This document shows, one piece after another, positions 1-8,486 of a stretch of DNA of 45,059 nucleotides. The stretch is taken from NCBI GenBank assembly GCA_944391585.1, contig CALXUD010000003.1, forward strand, positions 1 through 45,059, in the 5' to 3' direction. The position numbers and the translations under genes are program-made. The notes under the pieces are model-generated. The model saw nothing but the letters and a program-made list of their open reading frames with translations. It was not told where the DNA came from and made no database searches. Every line of letters begins with the position of its first letter. The first letter of the stretch is position 1. This DNA comes from an uncultured Alphaproteobacteria bacterium. GTDB lineage: Bacteria > Pseudomonadota > Alphaproteobacteria > CAAHEQ01 > UBA3637.

Positions 1-1712
1 AAACCAATTCCTTCGGCGCCGAATTGACGCGCTGTTTTCGCATCCAATGGTGTTTCGGCGTTGGCGCGCACTTTCAATTTGCGGATTTCATCAACCCAGC
101 CCATGAATTCGCCAAAGTCGCCAGCCATTTCAGGAACGACCAACGGTAAAGCTCCTTTCATCACTTGACCGGTTGTTCCGTCAATGGAAATCATGTCGCC
201 TTCTTTTAAGATAACATCGCCGACTTTTAAGAATTTGCCATCATAATCAATACGCAAATCAGCCACACCAGACACGCACGGTTTGCCCATCCCGCGAGCC
301 ACAACAGCCGCGTGAGAAGTCATACCGCCGCGAGCGGTTAAGATACCTTCAGAAACATGCATACCGGCAATATCTTCCGGAGATGTTTCAATACGAACTA
401 AAACAACTTTTTTACCGGCATGAACCGCTTTTTCAGCATCTTCAGCCGAGAAAACAATTTGTCCGACAGCTGCCCCCGGAGAAGCCGGTAAGCCCATTGT
501 AATCACTTCTTTTCTCGCATTTTTGTCAAACATCGGATGCAATAATTGATCTAATTGAGCGGCATCAACACGAGTGATAGCTGTTTTCTTATCAATTAAG
601 CCTTCGCGTACCATTTCAACAGCAATGCGTAAAGCGGCTGTTCCGGTGCGTTTCCCGTTGCGGGTTTGTAACATCCATAATTTCCCGTCTTGGATTGTGA
701 ATTCCATATCCTGCATATCTTTATAGTGTGCTTCTAATTTGGCACGAATATCGGATAATTGTTTATATAATTCAGGGAATTCTTCTTCCATACATGGTAA
801 GTCCATACCACGGCGTTCCTTAACCAACTTAGTCATTGGTTGCGGTGTACGAATGCCGGCCACAACGTCTTCACCTTGTGCATTTTTCAAGTATTCGCCA
901 TAGAAATAATTTTCCCCAGTTGCCGGGTCGCGAGAGAAGCAAACACCTGTTGCGGAATTATCGCCAGAGTTGCCGAATACCATTGTTTGAACGTTAACGG
1001 CTGTTCCCCAATCGCCAGGAATATTATTCAATTTGCGATAGTAAATTGCGCGGTCAACCATCCAGGAACCGAACACGGCGCCGATACCGCCCCACAATTG
1101 ATCAATCGGGTTTTGTGGGAGAGGATGACCATCTTTTTCGCAGATATCTTTAAATTGAGCAACAACATCTTTTAATTGCTCAACTGTCATTTGGTTGTCA
1201 AATTTATAGCCGTTTTTTTCACGAACTTCATCCAAAACAGCTTCAAATTTAGAGCTATGGACACCCATCACAACGTCACCATACATTTGAATAAAACGGC
1301 GATAGCTATCATAAGCAAACTTTTCATTACCTGAGCGTTTTGCTAAGCCTTTAACAGTTTCATCATTTAAACCAAGATTCAAAACTGTGTCCATCATCCC
1401 CGGCATAGAAACGCGAGCGCCAGAACGAACAGAAAATAACAATGGATTTTCGGCATCGCCGAATTTCATGCCCATTTTATTTTCAATGCCTTGTAATGCA
1501 GCTAAAACTTGATCTTTTAAATCAGCCGGATATGTGTGATTGTTTTCATAATAATATGTACAAACTTCTGTTGTGATTGTAAATCCCGGAGGAACAGGAA
1601 CGCCGACACGGCTCATTTCAGCCAAATTAGCTCCTTTACCACCCAAGAGATTGCGCATACTGGCATCGCCTTCTGCTGCGCCATCACCAAAAGTATAAAC
1701 CCATTTTGTCAT
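1..1712 (-). CDS. ppdK: Pyruvate, phosphate dikinase (partial, N-terminal ~570 aa)
   Basis: Interconverts pyruvate + ATP + Pi and PEP + AMP + PPi in the cytosol, and is typical of PPi-based glycolysis/gluconeogenesis in anaerobes. The gene runs off the window at position 1, so about 570 of roughly 880 residues are visible. The N-terminus (MTKWVYTFGDG) begins at an ATG at 1712 with an AAGGAAAA Shine-Dalgarno. The ATP-grasp region carries LLGGKGANLAEM and SVRSGARVSMPGMMDT. The swivelling phosphohistidine domain carries GGMTSHAAVVARGMG, with the catalytic His at residue 467 and the regulatory-type Thr at 465. The C-terminal PEP/pyruvate TIM barrel is outside the window. It was missed by simple ORF calling only because it lacks a stop here. 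Identification is firm. Confidence 0.97.
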   Translation of the reverse strand, partial: MTKWVYTFGDGAAEGDASMRNLLGGKGANLAEMSRVGVPVPPGFTITTEVCTYYYENNHTYPADLKDQVLAALQGIENKMGMKFGDAENPLLFSVRSGARVSMPGMMDTVLNLGLNDETVKGLAKRSGNEKFAYDSYRRFIQMYGDVVMGVHSSKFEAVLDEVREKNGYKFDNQMTVEQLKDVVAQFKDICEKDGHPLPQNPIDQLWGGIGAVFGSWMVDRAIYYRKLNNIPGDWGTAVNVQTMVFGNSGDNSATGVCFSRDPATGENYFYGEYLKNAQGEDVVAGIRTPQPMTKLVKERRGMDLPCMEEEFPELYKQLSDIRAKLEAHYKDMQDMEFTIQDGKLWMLQTRNGKRTGTAALRIAVEMVREGLIDKKTAITRVDAAQLDQLLHPMFDKNARKEVITMGLPASPGAAVGQIVFSAEDAEKAVHAGKKVVLVRIETSPEDIAGMHVSEGILTARGGMTSHAAVVARGMGKPCVSGVADLRIDYDGKFLKVGDVILKEGDMISIDGTTGQVMKGALPLVVPEMAGDFGEFMGWVDEIRKLKVRANAETPLDAKTARQFGAEGIG

Positions 1713-1880
1713 TTTTAGTTTTCCTTTTTCTTGATTACATAATTAAAAAAACCACGAAACGCCGTAAAAACAATGACATATCATGGAATTTTTTGTTTTT
1801 TACCAAAAATGTGTATCATCTTTTAAGATGAATTGCAAGTATTTTTTTATAATTGAAAGGGATATTGAAGGGAAAAAGTA

Positions 1881-1910
1881 TAAAAACACCCGCTTTGCAG
1901 CGGATGTTTT
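1881..1910 (-). terminator. Rho-independent terminator of the 688-aa gene
   Basis: Read on the minus strand, an 8-bp stem (ACATCCGC / GCGGGTGT, with one G-U pair that forms only on this strand) has a 6-nt loop and is followed by TTTTTA. It starts a few bases past the stop of the gene at 1917. Confidence 0.85.
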
Positions 1911-1916
1911 TAACAT

Positions 1917-3983
1917 TTACATTTTTGTTCGTTCTTGCATCTTTCTGGCAATTTCTTTTAAAATTGGAGAAATTATAATGATTTTCTCCCGTTTCTGAAT
2001 AATCGTCAGCGCTTCTTTTTGGCGAACAACATGAACTTGTGTTGTATCTGAATCCAATACCGGTTTGATTTTGTTTTCTTGAATTGGAATAATTTCAGTC
2101 TCTATCGAAGGAGTATTATTATTCGTCTGAGGGGAAATAATCTCCACATCTCTTTGAATGGGGGTGTTATTTTCAAAAGATTTTGTTTTAGAGCGCTTTA
2201 ATGGCGTTTTTTTGGAAACAGTTGCCCTTGAAGGTCTTGTTGATTTTTCCCCTGAGCTTGAAGTTAAATTGTCGGAAACTGTTTTTTCTTCTTTTTGTGT
2301 TTCCTTAACAGTTGTTATTTCTGGTTTTTTTATCACATTCAAAGCATGCTCTTCATGTAATTTAATTTGCACTTTTGGAGTATTTCTTTTTCGATTTTGA
2401 ATTTCGGCAAAAAGAGCTAATTTTTTCAAAGCTTCCAATTTGTCAGATTCATTTTGATAAGAAAAATCAATGGAATAACTTTTTTTAGAAATGCTTTTTG
2501 GATTTCCTTTATAAGAGAAGTTGATTTTTAAATCCTTATAAGCAGATAAATCAATTGTCTCTAATTGCATTACATTATCAATGGATAAATTTAATTCTTT
2601 CATATTCGGTGGGAAAATGAATGTTTTTACCGTTGGAGAATTGGATAAATTCAATGTCAATTTTTCAATTTTATGGCATTGTGAAAAATCAATTTCAGGG
2701 CCTTTGACGTTGTTTAAATCCACGTTTAATTCCGTGCTGCTGTCCGGAATAACAACTTTATCCAGATTTATTAAGTTAGCTTCACTTAAATCTAACGATT
2801 CCAAATTTTGAAATGGAATGGTCAAATTTGCATTTTCCTGAGGAAAAGAATGAACAATTTTAAGTGTTTTTAAGTCAAAACGATCTGGGTTTAATCGAAC
2901 ATAGTCATGAATTTGGTCAATTGCTTCTTTTGTTAAATCAACCAGTTTTAAGACATTGATTTTTGATAATTTTCTTTTTAATTCTTCCAAAAATGAACGA
3001 TCTTCATAATTTTCGGTATAAATTTTAAATTCAGTCGCTGTTGGAGTGTAAGGTACTAAATTGTGGTCATTATAATACTCGGCCGAAACAATTTTATTTT
3101 GTGAATCATAACGAACTTCATGACCATGTTTATGCCAAAAAGCTCCCTTTAAATGCCAAGATGTTTTTGTATAACCATTTTCATCATACGTATATGTTTC
3201 TTTTTTATAAGTAACATTGTTTTGATCGTAATATAGTCGTTCAACGATCCTGTTTTGATCATCAAATTTATCTATTACATTTTCTTTGGGTTGAATTTGA
3301 GGTTGAAAACGACGATTTGAAGAATTTAAACTCTCTTCAATTTTTTGTTGATTAAGTTCTTCGGTTGTTTTTTCGGTTATGGAATAATTTCTTGTTTGCT
3401 CATCAAAACTGATATTATATTTTATTGTGTCAAAAGATTGGATAATATTTCCAATTAAATCTTTTTTATTAATTTTAGAAATATTTCCATTTGCATCAAA
3501 AATAATTTCTTCCTTTGGTCGAATAATGCGATAACGAATGATTTCTCCATTCTTAGATTCTTGATATTGAACTTTTTCTTTTTTCTTAGAAAAGAAACCT
3601 GTTCGAGTAGTAATTGTTTCTTCCCAGATTTTATTAATAACATACTTTAATTGTTTAATCGGTTGATTGTTTTTGTACAAAGTTAAAGTATTTGGTATTC
3701 CTTTTGAATCGTAGTCAAAACGGCGTAGCGCATTATTTCCTTTGATGTATATTTTAGATTTTATTTTTGAAGGACTAAGCATATTATACTCAATATGATA
3801 ATGATGCTCTTCAATAGGATACTCTTGGACATGAATGGTTGTATCAAATGTTTCTTCATCAATGACAGTTTCTGTTCGGATTATGTTGCCGGAAGTGTCT
3901 TTAAAAATATATGTTTTCTTCCCATCAACCATAACCGGTTCTGGAATGAATGCTGTTGGATTATAAGGCGATTGATATTTCAT
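1917..3983 (-). CDS. Unknown 688-aa protein with YD-like and leucine-rich segments
   Basis: I do not recognise a named family. The start is the ATG at 3983, preceded by an AAAGGGGAT Shine-Dalgarno. An in-frame GTG 18 bases upstream lies before that site and is unlikely. There is no signal peptide or membrane segment, so a cytoplasmic location is likely. Residues ~80-115 and ~215-310 carry repeated FDYDSKG / YDENGY / VRYDSQNK stretches resembling YD or MORN-like sheet repeats. Residues ~380-495 are leucine-rich-like (LESLDLSEANLINL, MKELNLSIDN, LETIDLSAYK). Residues ~525-660 are low-complexity, Ser/Thr/Lys-rich and probably disordered. The last ~25 residues form a basic amphipathic tail (REKIIIISPILKEIARK). 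The gene is a single-gene transcription unit with its own promoter and terminator. A role in protein-protein contact is inferred only from the repeat types. Confidence 0.85.
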   Translation of the reverse strand: MKYQSPYNPTAFIPEPVMVDGKKTYIFKDTSGNIIRTETVIDEETFDTTIHVQEYPIEEHHYHIEYNMLSPSKIKSKIYIKGNNALRRFDYDSKGIPNTLTLYKNNQPIKQLKYVINKIWEETITTRTGFFSKKKEKVQYQESKNGEIIRYRIIRPKEEIIFDANGNISKINKKDLIGNIIQSFDTIKYNISFDEQTRNYSITEKTTEELNQQKIEESLNSSNRRFQPQIQPKENVIDKFDDQNRIVERLYYDQNNVTYKKETYTYDENGYTKTSWHLKGAFWHKHGHEVRYDSQNKIVSAEYYNDHNLVPYTPTATEFKIYTENYEDRSFLEELKRKLSKINVLKLVDLTKEAIDQIHDYVRLNPDRFDLKTLKIVHSFPQENANLTIPFQNLESLDLSEANLINLDKVVIPDSSTELNVDLNNVKGPEIDFSQCHKIEKLTLNLSNSPTVKTFIFPPNMKELNLSIDNVMQLETIDLSAYKDLKINFSYKGNPKSISKKSYSIDFSYQNESDKLEALKKLALFAEIQNRKRNTPKVQIKLHEEHALNVIKKPEITTVKETQKEEKTVSDNLTSSSGEKSTRPSRATVSKKTPLKRSKTKSFENNTPIQRDVEIISPQTNNNTPSIETEIIPIQENKIKPVLDSDTTQVHVVRQKEALTIIQKREKIIIISPILKEIARKMQERTKM

Positions 3984-4025
3984 TTTTTTATCCCCTTTCA
4001 CCTGTTTTTTTCTTTTGATATTTGA

Positions 4026-4054
4026 ATATTACTCGTTTTTTTTTGTTTTGTCAA
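4026..4054 (-). promoter_or_regulatory. Promoter of the 688-aa gene
   Basis: Minus-strand TTGACA (4049-4054), a 17-bp spacer, and TAATAT (4026-4031), about 43 bases upstream of the ATG at 3983. The -35 lies inside the left arm of the inverted repeat at 4045-4079. Confidence 0.8.
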
Positions 4055-4079
4055 CAAAAAAAGTAAAAGTTGACAAAAC
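4045..4079. repeat. 11-bp perfect inverted repeat in the divergent ppdK-side/glgB intergenic region
   Basis: GTTTTGTCAAC and GTTGACAAAAC are separated by 13 bp. Each arm contains a TTGACA, one per strand. The minus-strand copy is the -35 of the 688-aa gene. The plus-strand copy (4070-4075) points to glgB, but I see no good -10 at 16-18 bp. It could be back-to-back -35 boxes or an operator. Confidence 0.6.
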
Positions 4080-4147
4080 TCTTTATAAAAAAAGAGCTTT
4101 TCTTTTCAATTAAAATAAGATACAAGGAGCAAAAAGGGAGTATTTGC

Positions 4148-6391
4148 ATGGAACATATTTTAGAAGCGTATCTTGTTGAAAATTTGGTAAATGGACGCTA
4201 TTTTGGAGATCCGTTTTCTGTTTTAGGAATGCATCATTCTGTTGATGAAGATGGTCAAAAATTAATTTTTATACGTACGGTTCAACCACAGGCAAAAAAG
4301 GTTGAGATTATTGATCCGAAAACAAAAAATGTAATTGATACGATGCGTTTGGTTCATCCAAATGGGTTATTTCAATCAGATTTTGGCGGGCATGATAATT
4401 TTTTTCCTTATCTTTTCCGGATTACACTTTATAACGGTCAAACTTATGAAACTGAAGATGTTTATCGTTTTTGGCCGGTTTTAGGAGATATGGACTTATA
4501 TTTGTTTAATGAGGGAACACATTATCGTTCTTATGAAAAATTAGGCGCCCATTTGATAAGGCATCAAGGGGTAGAGGGAGCTTCTTTTGCTGTTTGGGCA
4601 CCAAACGCGAAACGGGTAAGTGTAGTTGGTTCTTTTAACGGATGGGATGGACGTCGTCATTTAATGCGACCGCGGGGCAGTTCAGGTATTTGGGAATTAT
4701 TTATTCCAAGTTTAAAACAATGGGATATGTATAAATATGAAATAATCGGTGCTAATGGTGATTTATTGCCGTTAAAGATTGATCCGGTCGGATTTGCTTT
4801 TGAAATGCGTCCAAAAACCGGCACTTTAATTTTTAATCATCAAAATTATCAATGGCAGGATTCTGAATGGTTACGATCCGGTCGGGAAAAGGCTAACGCG
4901 CTTTCATCTGCGATTTCAATTTATGAAGTACATTTAGGCTCGTGGAGACGTAATTCATTGGAAGGAAACCGTTGGTTGACTTATCGTGAAATGGCGGTGG
5001 AGTTACCTAAATATGTTAAAGAAATGGGATTTACTCATGTGGAATTTTTGCCGTTAGCTGAATATCCGTTTGACGGTTCTTGGGGATATCAGGTAACAGG
5101 TATGTATGCACCAACCAGTCGTTATGGTACACCGGATGACTTTAAGTATTTAATTGATGCGTTGCATCAAGCAGGAATTGCGGTAATTATGGATTGGGTA
5201 CCGGCTCATTTCCCGAAGGATGCGTTTGGATTGGCACAATTTGATGGAACAGCGCTTTATGAACATGCAGATCCAAGACGGGGAGAACATAAGGATTGGG
5301 GAACAAAAATTTATAATTACTCTCGTTCAGAAGTTGCTGATTTCTTGCTTTCTAATGCTCTATTTTGGATTCGGGAATATCATATAGATGCATTACGTGT
5401 AGATGCAGTTGCCAGTATGCTTTATTTAGATTACTCCCGCAAAGAAGGTGAATGGATACCAAATGAATATGGTGGGCGTGAAAATATTGAAGCGATTCAT
5501 TTTTTACGCCGCTTGAATGAATTGATTTTTGCTGAAAATGTGGGGGCAACAACATTTGCGGAAGAATCTACCGCTTGGCCGATGGTTTCGCGTCCGACTT
5601 ATATCGGCGGATTGGGATTTGGGTACAAATGGAATATGGGGTGGATGCATGATACGCTGGAATACATGCATGAAAATCCGATACATCGGAAATATCATCA
5701 AAATGAATTGACTTTCAGTTTTTTATATACATTTACGGAGAATTTTGTGTTGCCGCTTTCTCATGATGAAGTGGTACATGGAAAAGGTCCGATGATTGAT
5801 AAAATGCCGGGAGATGAATGGCAAAAATTTGCAAATTTGCGTGCTTATTACAGTTATATGTTTATGCATCCCGGCAAAAAATTGCTTTTTATGGGAAATG
5901 AATTTGCTGAAAATAAAGAGTGGCGTTATGCAGATAGTTTAAATTGGGACTTGTTATTAGGAAAGCATAATAAAGGTTTACTACATTTAGTGCAGGATTT
6001 AAATAAATTGTATCAATTAATCCCAGCATTGCATGAGTTGGATTGCGAAGGTGCTGGATTTGAGTGGATTGATGGGAGTGACATAGATAATTCATGTATT
6101 TCTTTTATGCGTAAAGATAAGCAAGGGAATAGTATAATTGTTGTGTGTAATTTTACTCCAGTACCACGATATAATTATCGGGTAGGGGTTAATGAATCAG
6201 GTATTTATGAGCAAATTTTCAACTCAGATGATTTACGTTATGCCGGTTCTGGCGTTGGTAATTATCAGGATTTATTAACAGAAGAACCTGGCTGGAATTT
6301 TAAACCTTATGCTTTACAGGTTGTTTTGCCGCCATTGGCTGTTGTCGCCTTTAAATTAAAGGTAAAAAAGGAAAGTTTAAAACGGTTTTAG
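4148..6391 (+). CDS. glgB: 1,4-alpha-glucan branching enzyme GlgB
   Basis: Transfers alpha-1,4 glucan chains to alpha-1,6 positions during glycogen synthesis (GH13, cytosol). The start is the ATG at 4148 (MEHILEAYLVEN) with GGGAG 7 nt upstream, giving 747 aa. Codons upstream of this ATG are open but have no ribosome site. The order is an N-terminal CBM48-like part, a second CBM48 (SVVGSFNGWDGRRHLM), the GH13 barrel, and a C-terminal all-beta domain. Catalytic residues are Asp419 (ALRVDAVAS), Glu472 (TTFAEESTAW) and Asp540 (PLSHDEVVHGKG). Length and N-terminal layout match full-length bacterial GlgB. It leads the cluster glgB-glgX-malQ. glgC and glgA are not in the window. Confidence 0.97.
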   Translation: MEHILEAYLVENLVNGRYFGDPFSVLGMHHSVDEDGQKLIFIRTVQPQAKKVEIIDPKTKNVIDTMRLVHPNGLFQSDFGGHDNFFPYLFRITLYNGQTYETEDVYRFWPVLGDMDLYLFNEGTHYRSYEKLGAHLIRHQGVEGASFAVWAPNAKRVSVVGSFNGWDGRRHLMRPRGSSGIWELFIPSLKQWDMYKYEIIGANGDLLPLKIDPVGFAFEMRPKTGTLIFNHQNYQWQDSEWLRSGREKANALSSAISIYEVHLGSWRRNSLEGNRWLTYREMAVELPKYVKEMGFTHVEFLPLAEYPFDGSWGYQVTGMYAPTSRYGTPDDFKYLIDALHQAGIAVIMDWVPAHFPKDAFGLAQFDGTALYEHADPRRGEHKDWGTKIYNYSRSEVADFLLSNALFWIREYHIDALRVDAVASMLYLDYSRKEGEWIPNEYGGRENIEAIHFLRRLNELIFAENVGATTFAEESTAWPMVSRPTYIGGLGFGYKWNMGWMHDTLEYMHENPIHRKYHQNELTFSFLYTFTENFVLPLSHDEVVHGKGPMIDKMPGDEWQKFANLRAYYSYMFMHPGKKLLFMGNEFAENKEWRYADSLNWDLLLGKHNKGLLHLVQDLNKLYQLIPALHELDCEGAGFEWIDGSDIDNSCISFMRKDKQGNSIIVVCNFTPVPRYNYRVGVNESGIYEQIFNSDDLRYAGSGVGNYQDLLTEEPGWNFKPYALQVVLPPLAVVAFKLKVKKESLKRF

Positions 6392-6449
6392 AGAATAACT
6401 TGATTTTGTTTTTAAAAAGCGTTATTTATCTAAAAAGAGAGGAAATTGC

Positions 6450-8486
6450 ATGAGTTATGAAGTATTAACGGGATTGCCATATCCGCTTGGCGCTCAATTT
6501 GACGGGAATGGAACAAACTTTGCATTATATTCGGCACACGCAACACGAGTGCAACTATGTTTGTTTAATCAAAAAGGAACTGGAGAAATACGGATTGATT
6601 TACCGAATTATACGGATGAAGTATTTCATGGATATATTAAGGGAGTCAAACCGGGTCAATTATATGGCTATCGCGTTTATGGACCTTATGAGCCGGAAAA
6701 GGGTCATCGATTTAATCCTTATAAGTTGTTGATTGATCCTTATGCCCGTCAATTAACAGGTTCTATTATTTCAGATAATACAATGTTGGGATATATCCCG
6801 TTTTCAAAAAAAGAAGACTTATCTTTTAATCGTCGTAATTCAGCACCTTTTGTTCCGAAATGTGTTGTGGTGGCTGATGACGCATTTCAATGGGAATCAG
6901 AAAAACCGAAAATTTCGTGGAATGATGTTATCATTTATGAAGCTCATTTAAAAGGCTTTACGGCAAAAAATCCAGCAGTAGATAAAGCATTGCGTGGGAC
7001 GTGTGCCGGTATGAGTTCTAAAAAAGTGGTGGAATATATTAAAAGTTTAGGTATCTCTTCTGTTGAATTATTGCCGGTTGCCAGTTTTATGACCAGCGGG
7101 TTTTTATTGGATAAAGGATTAACCAATTATTGGGGGTATGACCCAATTGCTTTTATGGCACCTCATGCTCCTTACTTATCTACAGGGAAAATAGATGAAT
7201 TTAAACATATGATTCAAGTGTTTCATGAGGCAGGTATAGAAGTTTTGTTAGATGTTGTTTATAATCATACGGGAGAAGGTAATCAAATGGGGCAAACCAT
7301 TTGTTATAGGGGAATTGATAACGCCTCTTATTATCGTTTAAATAAAACTAATCCAAGGTATTATGATGATACGACAGGGTGTGGTGCTTCATTTAATTTA
7401 GGTCATCCACGTGCCTTGCAACTTGTTATGGATTCTCTTCGTTATTGGGCTGATAAGGTTCAAGTTGATGGTTTTCGGTTTGATTTGGCAACGACCTTAG
7501 CTCGAGATGAAAATAATGCATATACGCAAAATAGCGATTTTTTGGCCACTGTTCAACAAGATCCTACGTTACAAAGACTAAAATTAATTGCTGAACCTTG
7601 GGATTTAGGTTGGGGTGGTTATCAAGTTGGCTCATTTAGACCCGGTTGGGCAGAGTGGAATGATAAATTTAGAGATACGATGCGTCGTTTTTGGAAAGGA
7701 GATGAAGGTCAAGCATCAGATTTCGCTTTTCGTTTAACGGCATCTTCTGATGTATATCAACATAAAGGAAGAAAACCATGGGAGACCATTAATTTTATCA
7801 CGGCTCATGATGGCTTTAATTTATATGATTTGGTCTCTTATAATACAAAACATAATGAAGCCAATTGTGAAGATAATAAAGATGGTTCTGATAATAATCT
7901 TTCTTGGAATAGTGGATTTGAAGGGGAAACAACGGATGAAAATGTTTTAAAAATCAGGGAACGTCGAGCAAGAGGATTAATGGCTTCATTACTTCTTTCA
8001 TTTGGAACACCTATGATTCGAGCTGGTGATGAGATTTTAAGAACGGCAAAAGGAAATAATAACACGTATGCTCAAGATAATGATTATACGTGGATTAATT
8101 GGGCTCATATTCAACCTGCGGGATATAGAATGTTAAGTTTAGTGAAACAACTTTTGTCTATTCGTAAACATTACCCGATAATGGAAAGTGAAGATTTTTT
8201 TAATGAAAAAAATTTGATTTGGTATCGCCCTGATGCTCATATTATGCTCAGAGAAGATTGGGGAGCTTATGCACGTGCTTTATCTTGTTTCATTTTAAAT
8301 GAAAATAATAGCCTATTTATGATTTTTAACGCATTTAATGAAGATATTCATTGGACTTTACCCATACTTGAAAAAGGGAAATGGAAATTGATTATTGATA
8401 CTTCTTTAACTTATAAAGAAGGAGATATTTTTAAAGATTTACCATCTCCGGCATGGAGTGTTTTATTGTTTGAACAGGAGATATAA
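6450..8486 (+). CDS. glgX: Glycogen debranching enzyme GlgX
   Basis: Hydrolyses alpha-1,6 branches of limit dextrins during glycogen breakdown (GH13 isoamylase type). The product is 678 aa, with AGAGAGGAAA upstream of the ATG. The N-terminal CBM48 begins PLGAQFDGNGTNFALYS. The catalytic Asp345 (DGFRFDLAT), Glu382 (LIAEPWDLGWGG) and Asp454 (ITAHDGFNLYD) are all present, as is the GlgX signature around NEANCEDNKDG. It lies 58 bases after glgB and abuts malQ, whose ATG follows the glgX stop codon directly. The 58-base gap contains a weak TTGATT/TATTTA pair that might add a minor promoter. Confidence 0.96.
   Translation: MSYEVLTGLPYPLGAQFDGNGTNFALYSAHATRVQLCLFNQKGTGEIRIDLPNYTDEVFHGYIKGVKPGQLYGYRVYGPYEPEKGHRFNPYKLLIDPYARQLTGSIISDNTMLGYIPFSKKEDLSFNRRNSAPFVPKCVVVADDAFQWESEKPKISWNDVIIYEAHLKGFTAKNPAVDKALRGTCAGMSSKKVVEYIKSLGISSVELLPVASFMTSGFLLDKGLTNYWGYDPIAFMAPHAPYLSTGKIDEFKHMIQVFHEAGIEVLLDVVYNHTGEGNQMGQTICYRGIDNASYYRLNKTNPRYYDDTTGCGASFNLGHPRALQLVMDSLRYWADKVQVDGFRFDLATTLARDENNAYTQNSDFLATVQQDPTLQRLKLIAEPWDLGWGGYQVGSFRPGWAEWNDKFRDTMRRFWKGDEGQASDFAFRLTASSDVYQHKGRKPWETINFITAHDGFNLYDLVSYNTKHNEANCEDNKDGSDNNLSWNSGFEGETTDENVLKIRERRARGLMASLLLSFGTPMIRAGDEILRTAKGNNNTYAQDNDYTWINWAHIQPAGYRMLSLVKQLLSIRKHYPIMESEDFFNEKNLIWYRPDAHIMLREDWGAYARALSCFILNENNSLFMIFNAFNEDIHWTLPILEKGKWKLIIDTSLTYKEGDIFKDLPSPAWSVLLFEQEI

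Noticed and set aside
840-1175. Plus-strand open frame opposite ppdK
   Set aside because: It lies wholly inside the ppdK coding sequence on the other strand, has no ribosome site and no protein-like pattern.
4069-4098. Plus-strand TTGACA at 4070 as a complete glgB promoter
   Set aside because: The hexamer 17 bp downstream is AGAGCT, and no usable -10 is found at 16-18 bp. Kept only as part of the inverted repeat.
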